Of a stretch of 45,525 nucleotides of DNA, positions 16,020-22,637 are shown in pieces (within the stretch, counting starts at the first letter, position 1; each line of letters opens with the position of its first letter). The stretch covers positions 1-45,525 of the forward strand of contig QAKE01000066.1 of the NCBI GenBank assembly GCA_003343995.1, read 5' to 3'. Under the pieces are notes generated by a model that was not told where the DNA came from, ran no database searches, and worked only from the letters and a program-made list of their open reading frames with translations. Source of the stretch: Bacillota bacterium (lineage in GTDB: Bacteria > Bacillota > Clostridia > Christensenellales > Borkfalkiaceae). The position numbers were made by a program, and so were the translations under genes.

Positions 16020-16556
16020 TTAAAAATTCGGCGGAGAGGAAACCCAGATGAACACCGCCCTGCGGGATTTTTCGTTCACGATTTTATGCACCTTGTTGGA
16101 AACGAAGTAAAAACTTTGCCCCTTTTTGCATTTATACGCCTTTTTGCCCAGAACGATTTTGATTTCCCCTTCCAAAACGTAGCCGAATTCCTCGCCCTCG
16201 TGCGGGAAATCGTCCTCCGTGGACGACTCCGACTGCAAGGCGATATGCACCGGCTCCATCACGTTTTTCTGCGCGTTGGGCACCAGCCAGTTGAGCGTGT
16301 AGCCGCCGCCTTGCTTTTCGATGAACTCCTCTTTGTCGTAAACGACCTTTTCGTCGTCCTCCGCGCTGGAAAAAAATTCCTTCAAATTCGTGCCGAGCGC
16401 CGAAAGCAAATCGACGAGCGTCGCGATCGACGGGCTGGTCAAATCGTTTTCTATCTGCGAAATGTACCCTTTGGAAAGCTCGCACCGATCGGCGAGCTCC
16501 TCCTGCGTAAGTCCGCAGGTCAAACGCAAATCCTTTATCTTTTCGCCTAAAACCAT
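16020..16556 (-). CDS. XRE-family regulator with C-terminal cupin (PuuR-like)
   Basis: 178 aa, starting MVLGEKIKDLR. Residues 1-60 form an HTH_XRE domain (TQEELADRCELSKGYISQIE, recognition helix about 27-37). Residues about 100-175 form a cupin barrel (HEGEEFGYVLEGEIKIVLG). This architecture is typical of polyamine or amino-acid sensing repressors, and its place as first gene of the pot operon fits control of polyamine uptake. Its own leader contains four related operator-like sites (16610-16696), suggesting autoregulation. The Shine-Dalgarno site is weak; the ATG is chosen by alignment to the family start. Confidence 0.88.
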   Translation of the reverse strand: MVLGEKIKDLRLTCGLTQEELADRCELSKGYISQIENDLTSPSIATLVDLLSALGTNLKEFFSSAEDDEKVVYDKEEFIEKQGGGYTLNWLVPNAQKNVMEPVHIALQSESSTEDDFPHEGEEFGYVLEGEIKIVLGKKAYKCKKGQSFYFVSNKVHKIVNEKSRRAVFIWVSSPPNF

Positions 16557-16609
16557 AATTTTTCCGTAATTCTTCAATCGATATAATCGCCCGCCCGACA
16601 AAGCGCGGT

Positions 16610-16696
16610 GTTTAGTAATTGTAAACTTTTTGTTAAAATTTACTAAATTATTAAAAAGTTTAGTTTTATTAAACTTTCAGTAAGAATTTACTAAAC
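16610..16696. promoter_or_regulatory. four operator-like sites before the regulator/pot operon
   Basis: Copies related to GTTTAGTAAA or its inverse TTTACTAAAC begin at 16610, 16639, 16658 and 16687. Their starts are 29, 19 and 29 bp apart, so the array is symmetric, with outer pairs inverted. It lies entirely downstream of the -10 box (16713-16718), between about +10 and +97. This fits a roadblock-type or cooperative repressor site for the XRE/cupin protein; the binding protein is inferred. Confidence 0.6.
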
Positions 16697-16712
16697 CGAA
16701 CAAGCAAGCACC

Positions 16713-16741
16713 ATTATATATATTTCGTTTTATTCTGTCAA
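16713..16741 (-). promoter_or_regulatory. promoter of regulator/pot operon
   Basis: Complement reads TTGACA, 17-nt spacer, TATAAT (boxes 16736-16741 and 16713-16718), a perfect consensus. The leader to the regulator ATG is about 150 nt and very AT-rich. Confidence 0.85.
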
Positions 16742-16813
16742 ACGTTTTGCTTATATTTTTTGTAATTTTATTAAAATTTTGCAAAAATTGCGGCAATTGC
16801 GCAAAGTTTCGGG

Positions 16814-16863
16814 CGCGGCGCGCCCTCCCTTGCGAAAACGCGGCAGGCGCGCCGCGTTTTTTT
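16814..16863 (+). terminator. rightward terminator with no annotated gene before it
   Basis: CGCGGCGCGCC (16814-16824) pairs perfectly with GGCGCGCCGCG (16846-16856), then seven T. No rightward gene precedes it. An AATTG/CAATT hairpin nested in TTTGC/GCAAA (about 16777-16805) lies upstream, so a short rightward RNA of roughly 100 nt may be made from 16745-16863. A promoter for it is not clear. Confidence 0.65.
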
Positions 16864-16871
16864 GTAAAAAC

Positions 16872-17017
16872 ACACAAGCGGCGGAAAGGAAATCCTTTCC
16901 GCCGCTCGTGTTGGAGATATATATAAAGTGGAGATTTATGGGCTATATTTTCGCGGCACCTGCCGCTTTTGTAATTACATTCTACCCCGCGAAAATTAAA
17001 TGAATATTGAATCGGAA
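16872..17017 (+). repeat. tandem unit copy 1 (hairpin + SD + 21-codon ORF)
   Basis: Near-identical to 17096-17242, displaced by 224-225 bp. It begins with a 13-bp perfect hairpin (AGCGGCGGAAAGG / CCTTTCCGCCGCT), then an identical roughly 50-bp core containing GTGGAG, then a 21-codon ORF, and ends in a GAATATTGA stretch. Confidence 0.85.
16938..17003 (+). CDS. 21-aa hydrophobic small protein, copy 1
   Basis: ATG at 16938 with GGAG 4 nt upstream; TGA at 17001. The peptide begins MGYIFA, has a hydrophobic middle (PAAFVI) and ends FYPAKIK: one apolar stretch of about 16 residues with a basic C-terminus, as in small membrane peptides and type I toxins. Its twin at 17163 differs at only two residues (Ala7 to Val, Thr14 to Val), both conservative. 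The other two codon differences are silent and no indel breaks the frame. A conserved inverted repeat (16947-16956 with 16987-16996) spans the ORF, so part of the conservation could reflect RNA structure instead. Confidence 0.5.
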   Translation: MGYIFAAPAAFVITFYPAKIK

Positions 17018-17095
17018 ATATTTTTGAAAATTTTTTTCCGAGCCCGACAGCGATATAAAACCGCCGTCGTTTATTAAACGCGCGTCGCACAAACG

Positions 17096-17242
17096 ACACA
17101 AGTGGCGGAAAAGTTAAACTCTTCCGCCGCCCGTGTTGGAGATATATATAAAGTGGAGATTTATGGGCTATATTTTCGCGGTTCCCGCCGCTTTTGTAAT
17201 TGTATTTTACCCCGCGAAAATTAAATGAATATTGAAAACGGA
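17096..17242 (+). repeat. tandem unit copy 2 (hairpin + SD + 21-codon ORF)
   Basis: Second copy of the unit at 16872-17017. The 5' hairpin is kept although its arms have changed. One pair went G-C to A-T (compensatory), one C-G became a T-G wobble and one A-T became an A-C mismatch. The core between hairpin and ORF is unchanged. The 78 bp between the copies are not repeated and include an imperfect inverted repeat CGGAAA/TTTCCG. Confidence 0.85.
17163..17228 (+). CDS. 21-aa hydrophobic small protein, copy 2
   Basis: ATG at 17163 with GGAG 4 nt upstream; TGA at 17226. It has the same length and the same ends as the 16938 peptide (MGYIFA at the start, FYPAKIK at the end), with Val at positions 7 and 14. 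It sits 33 bp before the GC-rich inverted repeat that ends the leftward kinase gene. Function unknown; membrane insertion is inferred from hydrophobicity. Confidence 0.5.
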   Translation: MGYIFAVPAAFVIVFYPAKIK

Positions 17243-17250
17243 AAGATTTT

Positions 17251-17289
17251 AAAAAAATTTGCGGCGGCGCGGAATTTCCGCGCCGCCGC
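17251..17289 (-). terminator. terminator of kinase-like gene (leftward)
   Basis: On the complement a GCGGCGGCGCGG / CCGCGCCGCCGC stem (12 bp plus flanking A-T pairs) is followed by AAATTTTTTT. Rightward the T-run is poor, so it mainly serves the gene at 17318-18415. Confidence 0.8.
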
Positions 17290-17317
17290 AGCCGTTTTTC
17301 GCTAACGAAAGCCGTTT

Positions 17318-18415
17318 TTAATATTTATTGACGATTTCGCACATCTTATCGTAGCACTTTTCCATGTCCTCGATGAGCTTGAACTGCGTTCTGCAACGAT
17401 CGACGTTCTGCCCCGCGCGGTGCGTTCTGAAATACACGTCGCCGTCGAGATAATCCGCCAAAAAGCGCATACCGCATTCGTAGGTCATCAAAATCGCGCC
17501 GAAGGCGAGATTTTCCTTTTCCACCGCCGTAACGCTGCCGCCCAAAGCGGTGAGATAACCTTTTACGTAAGTTTCAAACAGCTCTATGGAAAAATTCACC
17601 TTGCCGAGATCGGGCTCGTCCTCCGCGGCGGGGTTGCAGCCGAAACGGATGCTGTCGCCGAAATCATAGCAGATACTGCCCGCCATAATGGTGTCGAGGT
17701 CGATCACCGCCACATATTTGCCGGTCTTTGCGTCCAGCATTACGTTGTTGAGCTTGGTGTCGTTATGCGTCACCTTCGTGGGCATTTTGCCGCTCTTGAG
17801 CAAATCGACGATGCGAGAGCAATAATCCTTGCGCTTCAGTACGAAATCGATTTCCTTACGCACGTTCTTCGCCCTGCCGAGCTTATCGGCGTTCAGCGAA
17901 TTTTCAAAATCCCTGAAACGCTTGGCGGTGTTGTGGAAATCGGGCAGAACCTCGTAAAGCTGCGTCGCGTCGAACTGCGCGAGCAGGTTGGCGAAGTCGC
18001 CGAACGCCACGGCGCTCTGATAAAAATGCTCGGGCTTTTCCACCACCTGATAGGCGACGGCGTCGGTGATGAATATGTAAATTCTGAAATAACCGCCGCT
18101 TTCCTCGTCGTAAATATAGGGCGCGCCCGTTTTCGTATACACCAAGGAAAGGCTTTCGCGGTCGGGATTGCCGCCGCGGCGGCGTATCTCCTCGCGGTTG
18201 AATTCCGTGACCAAGCGGATGTTGTTCATCAGCTTATCGACGTTTTTAAAGAGGTTGGAGTTGATTTTCTGCACGATGTAATTCACCGTTTTTCCTCCCT
18301 CGTTCACCTCGGCGAGATAGGTTTCGTTGATGTGCCCTTCGCCGTACCGTTCGCAGCGCATAAGTTCCCCGTCGATGGCGAAAGAACCCACTATTTTCTT
18401 GAAATCGTATGCCAT
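17318..18415 (-). CDS. APH-fold kinase, N-acetylhexosamine-kinase-like
   Basis: 365 aa, cytoplasmic, starting MAYDFKK with AGGTGG just upstream; a longer basic frame further upstream is rejected as it overlaps the promoter. The aminoglycoside-phosphotransferase fold is shown by the Brenner loop THNDTKLNNVMLD and the metal site VIDLDTIMAGSICYDFGD. These motifs, and HINETYLA near the N-terminus (about residues 24-31), resemble NahK-type N-acetylhexosamine 1-kinases more than drug kinases. The reaction would be ATP-dependent phosphorylation of a sugar anomeric hydroxyl; the substrate is inferred. It is a single gene with its own promoter. Confidence 0.8.
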   Translation of the reverse strand: MAYDFKKIVGSFAIDGELMRCERYGEGHINETYLAEVNEGGKTVNYIVQKINSNLFKNVDKLMNNIRLVTEFNREEIRRRGGNPDRESLSLVYTKTGAPYIYDEESGGYFRIYIFITDAVAYQVVEKPEHFYQSAVAFGDFANLLAQFDATQLYEVLPDFHNTAKRFRDFENSLNADKLGRAKNVRKEIDFVLKRKDYCSRIVDLLKSGKMPTKVTHNDTKLNNVMLDAKTGKYVAVIDLDTIMAGSICYDFGDSIRFGCNPAAEDEPDLGKVNFSIELFETYVKGYLTALGGSVTAVEKENLAFGAILMTYECGMRFLADYLDGDVYFRTHRAGQNVDRCRTQFKLIEDMEKCYDKMCEIVNKY

Positions 18416-18443
18416 AGTTTCCACCTTTGATTTTGATATATAA

Positions 18444-18472
18444 ATTGTAACATAAGAAAAACCCTTTTGCAA
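18444..18472 (-). promoter_or_regulatory. kinase-like gene promoter
   Basis: Complement reads TTGCAA, 17-nt spacer, TACAAT (boxes 18467-18472 and 18444-18449). The -35 box is the loop of the terminator at 18457-18480, so termination of the upstream gene and initiation here share DNA. Confidence 0.65.
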
Positions 18473-18480
18473 GGGTTTTT
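18457..18480. terminator. terminator of the acidic-tail protein gene
   Basis: AAAACCCTT / AAGGGTTTT with a TTGC-type loop and T-runs on both strands. Confidence 0.8.
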
Positions 18481-18485
18481 CAAAT

Positions 18486-19547
18486 TTAAAAGACTTTTTC
18501 CTCTTCCTTTTCTTCTTCCGTTTCCTCAGAGGGAGCGGCTTCTTCCTCGGCGGACGTTTCCGCGCCGTCGGGCGTTTCGTCCTCGGCTTGCCCTTCCGCC
18601 GGCTCCTGCGGCGCTTCCGCCGCGCACACGCCTTCCGCAACCGCATCGACGGGCGGCTGCGCTTCGGCGCGTTCTTCTCCGTCCGCAGCGTCCTCGGCAG
18701 CCGTTTGCTCTTCCGCTTTCGCCGCGCCGTCCGCGCGCTCCGCTTCCGTCGCTTGTTCTTCGGCGACCTCGGTCTGCGGCTCGAAATCGGCGGGCACGTC
18801 GCGTTTCAGCGCCTCCGCCGCGTCCTCCTCGGTATAAAAGCTCGCGACATACGCCGCGCGCATCCATTCGTTTTTCGCCGTTTTCAGCCGCGAAGGCACG
18901 CCCACGCTGCGCAAAAAGAAGGATTTTAACCGATCTTTGAAGGAAATCGGCTCGCCGTTTTCCCTGCGTTCGCGCACCGACGCGTTAAAGTCGAACGCCG
19001 CCTGCGTTTTTTCGTATTTCGCCTGCGCCTTTTTCGCGGCGTTATAGCGGACGAGATACTTTTTATAAGCGGATTTCATCGCCTTTTCCAGACAAAAGGC
19101 GCGCTGTTCGTATTGATTGCCCGCGCTGTCGATCACGTAGGTTTTCACGCTCTTAAACCTGCCGCCGCGCAGGGCGGAAAAGATCAGCCGCTCGAGCTCT
19201 TTCGTGGTGAGATTAAGTTTGACGGGCGTGCGCGGCGTAACCGCCACCGAACCGTTCTCCCCGTTCGCCGCCTTAAAGCGCTCGGTAAAATCGAAATACT
19301 TCACGCCGGAAATCACGCCGAACGCGCTCACGACCACGTCGTTAAGCGAGCGGTTGCTCACCAAAACGGCGTACGTCCGGCTACCGTCCGCGACGTTGAC
19401 CTCCTCGAAGGCGTTTACGGCGAATTTTTTCGCCACGATGTTTTTCAGCAGTCTGCGCTGCCCCACAATCAAAAACACGGCGAGCGCGATGACGGCGATA
19501 AAGCCGACGATTGCGATGACGCCGATATAACCGTTTACCGATTCCAT
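18486..19547 (-). CDS. membrane-anchored protein with acidic low-complexity tail
   Basis: 353 aa; family not recognised. An N-terminal membrane segment (residues about 6-28, IGVIAIVGFIAVIALAVFLIV) is followed by a folded-looking cytoplasmic part (about 35-245) with many Lys/Arg and Phe. The C-terminal roughly 105 residues are Glu/Ala-rich and presumably disordered. The start at 19547 has CGGAG 5 nt upstream and is preferred over longer frames that run through the promoter. The tail may be an interaction or tethering region; nothing in context gives a function. Confidence 0.72.
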   Translation of the reverse strand: MESVNGYIGVIAIVGFIAVIALAVFLIVGQRRLLKNIVAKKFAVNAFEEVNVADGSRTYAVLVSNRSLNDVVVSAFGVISGVKYFDFTERFKAANGENGSVAVTPRTPVKLNLTTKELERLIFSALRGGRFKSVKTYVIDSAGNQYEQRAFCLEKAMKSAYKKYLVRYNAAKKAQAKYEKTQAAFDFNASVRERRENGEPISFKDRLKSFFLRSVGVPSRLKTAKNEWMRAAYVASFYTEEDAAEALKRDVPADFEPQTEVAEEQATEAERADGAAKAEEQTAAEDAADGEERAEAQPPVDAVAEGVCAAEAPQEPAEGQAEDETPDGAETSAEEEAAPSEETEEEKEEEKVF

Positions 19548-19575
19548 ATCATCACTCCGATCGTTTGATAAATTC

Positions 19576-19604
19576 ATTATAGCTTTTTTATTCGCCTTTG
19601 TCAA
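19576..19604 (-). promoter_or_regulatory. promoter of acidic-tail protein gene
   Basis: Complement reads TTGACA, 17-nt spacer, TATAAT (boxes 19599-19604 and 19576-19581). Confidence 0.85.
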
Positions 19605-19635
19605 CCCTAACCGGCATTTAAGTACGAGCCCCCGC

Positions 19636-19664
19636 ACATATCGCGCGAAATTACGGCATACATT
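19636..19664 (+). promoter_or_regulatory. sigma-E-type promoter before sigK
   Basis: ACATATC (19636-19642), 14-nt spacer, CATACATT (19657-19664). This matches the mother-cell sigma-E pattern (ATATT-like -35, 14 nt, CATACAnT). In Bacillus, sigK is transcribed by sigma-E RNA polymerase; use here is inferred. Confidence 0.7.
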
Positions 19665-19700
19665 GAACCATAACGGCGCTTTCGCCGAAAGGAACGAATT

Positions 19701-20399
19701 ATGTTTTGGGACGCAATCTTATATATCATCGGTAAAATCGTATTTTTTACGGGCGCAATCGGGGAAAAAAACTCCTTTCCCAAGCCGCTCGCCCCCGAAG
19801 AGGAGAAGAAATATCTTCTGCTCGCAAAGCAGGGCGACGAGGCGGCGAAGGAAATGCTCATCAAGCACAACTTGCGGCTCGTCGTGCACATCGCGAAAAA
19901 GTATTCCGGCACGCTGGAAAACGACGACCTCATTTCGGTGGGCAGCATCGGGCTTATCAAGGCGGTGAACACCTTCGAGCCGGATAAGGGTTCGCACCTC
20001 GCCACCTATACGGCGCGGTGCATAGAAAACGAAATTTTGATGCTGCTGCGCGCCAACAAAAAGTATAAAAACGACGTTTCTTTGAGCGACGCCGTCGGCA
20101 CCGACAAGGACGGCAACGAGCTGAGCCTGATCGATCTTTTATTTGAAAGCGAGGACGGCGTATTTTCCGCGGCGGAGCGTAAAATCGAAAACGAGCGCAT
20201 GCTGAAGGTGATTTCCCGCCTGCTGACCAAGCGGGAATATACCGTCATCTGCCTGCGTTACGGGCTGAAGGGCGGCAGGTGCTACGCCCAGCGGGAGGTG
20301 GCGTGCTTTTTGAAAATTTCCCGCTCGTACATTTCCCGCATCGAAAAAAAAGCCATCGAAAAACTGCGCGCCCACTTGAAAAAAGAAGATTTTTACTGA
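19701..20399 (+). CDS. sigK: Sporulation sigma factor SigK
   Basis: 232 aa. The N-terminal hydrophobic stretch (MFWDAILYIIGKIVFFTGAI, residues 1-20) is the pro-sequence removed before activity in late mother-cell gene expression. Region 2 includes LIKHNLRLVVHIAKKY and DDLISVGSIGLIKAVNTF. Region 4 has the recognition helix in CFLKISRSYISRIEKKA. Its length and start agree with Bacillus and Clostridium SigK. AAAGGAA precedes the ATG. The gene is uninterrupted, so no skin-type prophage sits in this copy. A terminator follows and an AT-richer island starts directly after it. Confidence 0.93.
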   Translation: MFWDAILYIIGKIVFFTGAIGEKNSFPKPLAPEEEKKYLLLAKQGDEAAKEMLIKHNLRLVVHIAKKYSGTLENDDLISVGSIGLIKAVNTFEPDKGSHLATYTARCIENEILMLLRANKKYKNDVSLSDAVGTDKDGNELSLIDLLFESEDGVFSAAERKIENERMLKVISRLLTKREYTVICLRYGLKGGRCYAQREVACFLKISRSYISRIEKKAIEKLRAHLKKEDFY

Positions 20400-20413
20400 G
20401 ATTTTTTGCGCAT

Positions 20414-20450
20414 AACAAAAGCCCTCGCTTACGTGAGAGCTTTTGTTTTA
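20414..20450 (+). terminator. sigK terminator
   Basis: AACAAAAGC / GCTTTTGTT closes a hairpin with further internal pairing, then TTTT. Confidence 0.8.
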
Positions 20451-20465
20451 AAACCTTAATCAGTC

Positions 20466-20864
20466 TTAATCCGTTTTTGTAATGTCGCCGTCGGTACAGT
20501 GGATTGTGTAGTTGCCTGTATCACTATCCCAAAAATTATTTTTTTCAATAGCGTTCCATTGTGCCTGTGTGCCGTTAAAATATATATCATTAAGCGATTT
20601 GCAAAAACCAACTGCATCATATCCGATACTCGTCACGCTGTTGGGGATTGTTATGCTCGTGAGCCTGCTGCAATTATCGAACGCCTCATAACCGATACTC
20701 GTAACACCATCGGGAATAGTGATACTCATAAGCGAACTGCAACCCTTGAATGCAGAATCTCCGATATTCGTTACGCTATCGGGAATGGTTATGCTCGTAA
20801 GCGAACTGCAACCACTGAATGCAAAATTTGCAATAACTTTTGTATTGCTATGAATGTTTTTCAC
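20466..20864 (-). pseudogene. 3' fragment of a BspA-like leucine-rich-repeat gene
   Basis: 132 residues of LRR_5-type repeats (SSLTSITIPDSVTNIGDSAF and relatives, four repeats) followed by a typical BspA-like C-terminal end with WNAIEKNNFW. There is no signal peptide or lipobox, and the only start (GTG at 20864) lies inside the GGAGG site, followed at normal spacing by ATT rather than ATG. It therefore looks like a gene tail fused to another gene's ribosome site. The large BspA-like gene at 22638-24440 ends abnormally with a non-repeat tail, so the two may be halves of one ancestral gene. Confidence 0.65.
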
Positions 20865-20873
20865 CTCCGTAAT

Positions 20874-21156
20874 TTAATTCATTTGAGAAATCAAAGAACT
20901 CACGTTATTACCCCGAATTAGGTCGCCGTCTTTCCAATTTGCTTGCGGTGCTAATCTATGCAGATTTCTTGCACTTGAACCCATTGCGCTGCCGCCGGAC
21001 GTGCAGAACGGAATAATCGTTACGCCTTCAAACCCGAAATGGCGGTTCGGGCGTTTGATTGATTGCTCCGTTCAACCTGTCGGAACATCCCGTTGCCCCG
21101 AATGCCATTAAAAATGCGATTACACCGACCAAAATTTTAATAATCAAACTACCCAT
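20874..21156 (-). pseudogene. flavodoxin-type lipoprotein remnant (internal deletion)
   Basis: The complement starts with an ATG overlapping the MerR stop (TAATG). It codes for a lipoprotein signal peptide (MGSLIIKILVGVIAFLMAFG, then ATGC-S) and about 16 more residues before a stop. In the next frame the 3' part encodes a flavodoxin C-terminus (FEGVTIIPFCTSGGSAMGSS, then a WKDGDLIRG-like end) to TAA at 20874. The middle of the flavodoxin fold, including the FMN loop, is missing. The order MerR regulator then flavodoxin is common in Clostridia, which supports a decayed partner gene. Confidence 0.7.
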
Positions 21157-21506
21157 TACTCATTTCCTCGTTTTCTGATTTCATAGATAAAATAATCTAT
21201 CCGATCAAGTATTTTTTGTTTTTCGTGAATTTCGTCCAGCATCTTTGTTCTTGCGTTTCGCAGCAAACGAATTTGCTCATTGTCGGACGTTCGATTCTTT
21301 TTCTTTTCCAAATTCAAATATCTGCACAAGTCCGTTCCGCTGATATTAAATTGCAGCAACGTGCGAATTATCCCGATATTCTGAAAATCATATTCATCTA
21401 AATCTTCGTCGCTTTTTAGGATGTAGCCTTCACGGATATAGCTGTTTATTTCTTCTTGCTCAATATCAAATCTTCTGCTTGCTTCTTCAACCGTCATTTT
21501 TTTCAC
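21156..21506 (-). CDS. MerR-like transcriptional regulator
   Basis: 116 aa. An N-terminal winged-helix MerR-type domain (MTVEEASRRFDIEQEEINSYIREGYI, then Y-x-x-x-D-x-x-x-I at about 39-47) and a C-terminal helix (about 75-112) suited to dimerisation. There is no obvious effector domain. Its operon partner is the broken flavodoxin gene. Its promoter carries a 10-bp dyad (21525-21556), probably its own operator. The ATG at 21506 lies downstream of a GAAGTGAGGTG sequence serving as Shine-Dalgarno site. Confidence 0.75.
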   Translation of the reverse strand: MKKMTVEEASRRFDIEQEEINSYIREGYILKSDEDLDEYDFQNIGIIRTLLQFNISGTDLCRYLNLEKKKNRTSDNEQIRLLRNARTKMLDEIHEKQKILDRIDYFIYEIRKRGNE

Positions 21507-21524
21507 CTCACTTCGAAATAAAAA

Positions 21525-21556
21525 AATGTAAGTGCCTTTCCTTTGACACTTACATT
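21525..21556. promoter_or_regulatory. 10-bp dyad operator at merR promoter
   Basis: AATGTAAGTG, 12-nt centre, CACTTACATT: a perfect inverted repeat. It overlaps the -10 box and start point of the leftward merR promoter, fitting autoregulation by MerR; the ligand is unknown. Confidence 0.65.
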
Positions 21557-21582
21557 ATAATCGATTTGTTTATCTATGTCTA
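21554..21582 (-). promoter_or_regulatory. merR-flavodoxin promoter
   Basis: Complement reads TAGACA, 17-nt spacer, TATAAT (boxes 21577-21582 and 21554-21559). Confidence 0.7.
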
Positions 21583-21593
21583 ATACTTGTTTT

Positions 21594-22490
21594 CTATATG
21601 TTCTTATGCCTTATGGACATATCTATAAATTCCTGAAACTTTCTGACGACCGCCCCCGTCGGCTGATGTTTTTTCCACGCAATGACGGATGTAGAATACA
21701 ACGCAGGAGATAGATTTTTTACAAGAACTCGCTCGTTTCCGTAAAAGCTGACCGAACCGCTTACGGCAAGCGCATAGCCAAGCCCTTGTTCCGTCATGAG
21801 CGCTGCGTTGTTGATGAGATTGCTTGTCGAAAATATATTTTTGGAATTGAAATAGGAACCAAACCAGTTTGAGAGTTCCCCGATTACTTTTGTTCGACTC
21901 GGTAAGATAAGCGGCTTATCCGCCAAATCCTGCGGTGTAACCACCTGTTTATCCGCAAGCGGACTATCAAGCGGCACAACCACGATCCATTGGTCGCGAA
22001 CGGGCATACGAATATAATCGTACTTGTCGATATCCACGGGTTCAAGCAACAAACCGAAATCAAGCAAGCCCTTATCGATACGGTCTTTGATGCTGTCCGC
22101 ATTGCCTGAATAAAAACTGAAATTGACATTCGGATACTGCTCGTTAAAAGCACGCATCATTTTGGCAAGTTCGCTTACGGACGATAATTCGCCGCTACCG
22201 ATAGAAATTGTACCGGTAAGATCGTCTCCGCCGTTGAACTCTACAAATTCTCGCTCGGTCTTATCCGCAAGCGAAACCAATTCTTCCGCACGGCGCCGAA
22301 GTAATACTCCCGCTTCGGTCAGCGTAATTTTACGATTTCCTCTTTCAAATAGTTTTGCGCCAAGTTCTTCTTCAAGTTGTGCCAACTGCCGAGAAAGCGA
22401 CGGCTGCGTGATATGCAGAACTTCCGACGCCCTTAAAATATTTTCTTCTCTTACAACCGCTAAAAAATAGCGTAATACTCTTAATTCCAT
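21594..22490 (-). CDS. LysR-family transcriptional regulator
   Basis: 298 aa, the standard LysR length. The N-terminal HTH (residues 1-60) includes SEVLHITQPSLSRQLAQLEEELGAKLFERGNR and a linker helix (RRAEELVSLADKTEREF). The C-terminal two-lobe effector domain runs from about residue 90 to 290. AGGAG precedes the ATG. Normally such genes sit next to their target; here the downstream unit in the same direction is merR-flavodoxin. A dyad at 21596-21622 lies at the usual LysR activator position of that promoter and overlaps the lysR 3' end. The effector is unknown. Confidence 0.93.
   Translation of the reverse strand: MELRVLRYFLAVVREENILRASEVLHITQPSLSRQLAQLEEELGAKLFERGNRKITLTEAGVLLRRRAEELVSLADKTEREFVEFNGGDDLTGTISIGSGELSSVSELAKMMRAFNEQYPNVNFSFYSGNADSIKDRIDKGLLDFGLLLEPVDIDKYDYIRMPVRDQWIVVVPLDSPLADKQVVTPQDLADKPLILPSRTKVIGELSNWFGSYFNSKNIFSTSNLINNAALMTEQGLGYALAVSGSVSFYGNERVLVKNLSPALYSTSVIAWKKHQPTGAVVRKFQEFIDMSIRHKNI
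21596..21622. promoter_or_regulatory. LysR-type binding site upstream of merR promoter
   Basis: ATATGT, 15 nt, ACATAT, containing TATGCCTTAT. It is centred about 62 bp before the predicted merR start, the classical LysR recognition position. The same decamer TATGCCTTAT recurs at 22533-22542 over the start of the lysR promoter. Confidence 0.5.
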
Positions 22491-22543
22491 ATATACTCCT
22501 CACTATGTATTTAAGCAATAGCAAAACCTTTCTATGCCTTATA

Positions 22544-22572
22544 AGTATATCATAAAACATAAAACAAGTAAA
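22544..22572 (-). promoter_or_regulatory. lysR promoter
   Basis: Complement reads TTTACT, 17-nt spacer, TATACT (boxes 22567-22572 and 22544-22549). The decamer at 22533-22542 covers the start region, so autorepression is plausible. Confidence 0.65.
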
Positions 22573-22602
22573 CCCTTGCACATTGATAAATTATATACTG
22601 AT

Positions 22603-22637
22603 AAAAAAATCGGAACTCCATTGCTGAAATTCCGATT
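22603..22637 (-). terminator. terminator of BspA-like gene
   Basis: On the complement AATCGGAA / TTCCGATT with a 14-nt loop, then TTTTTT. It directly follows the stop codon. Confidence 0.8.

Noticed and set aside
17024..17059. Promoter TTGAAA ... TATAAA between the tandem peptide units
   Set aside because: The spacer is 24 nt, too long for a normal promoter.
18416..18646. N-terminal basic extension of the kinase-like gene
   Set aside because: It runs through a terminator and promoter and is Lys/Arg low-complexity translated from the reverse of an acidic tail.
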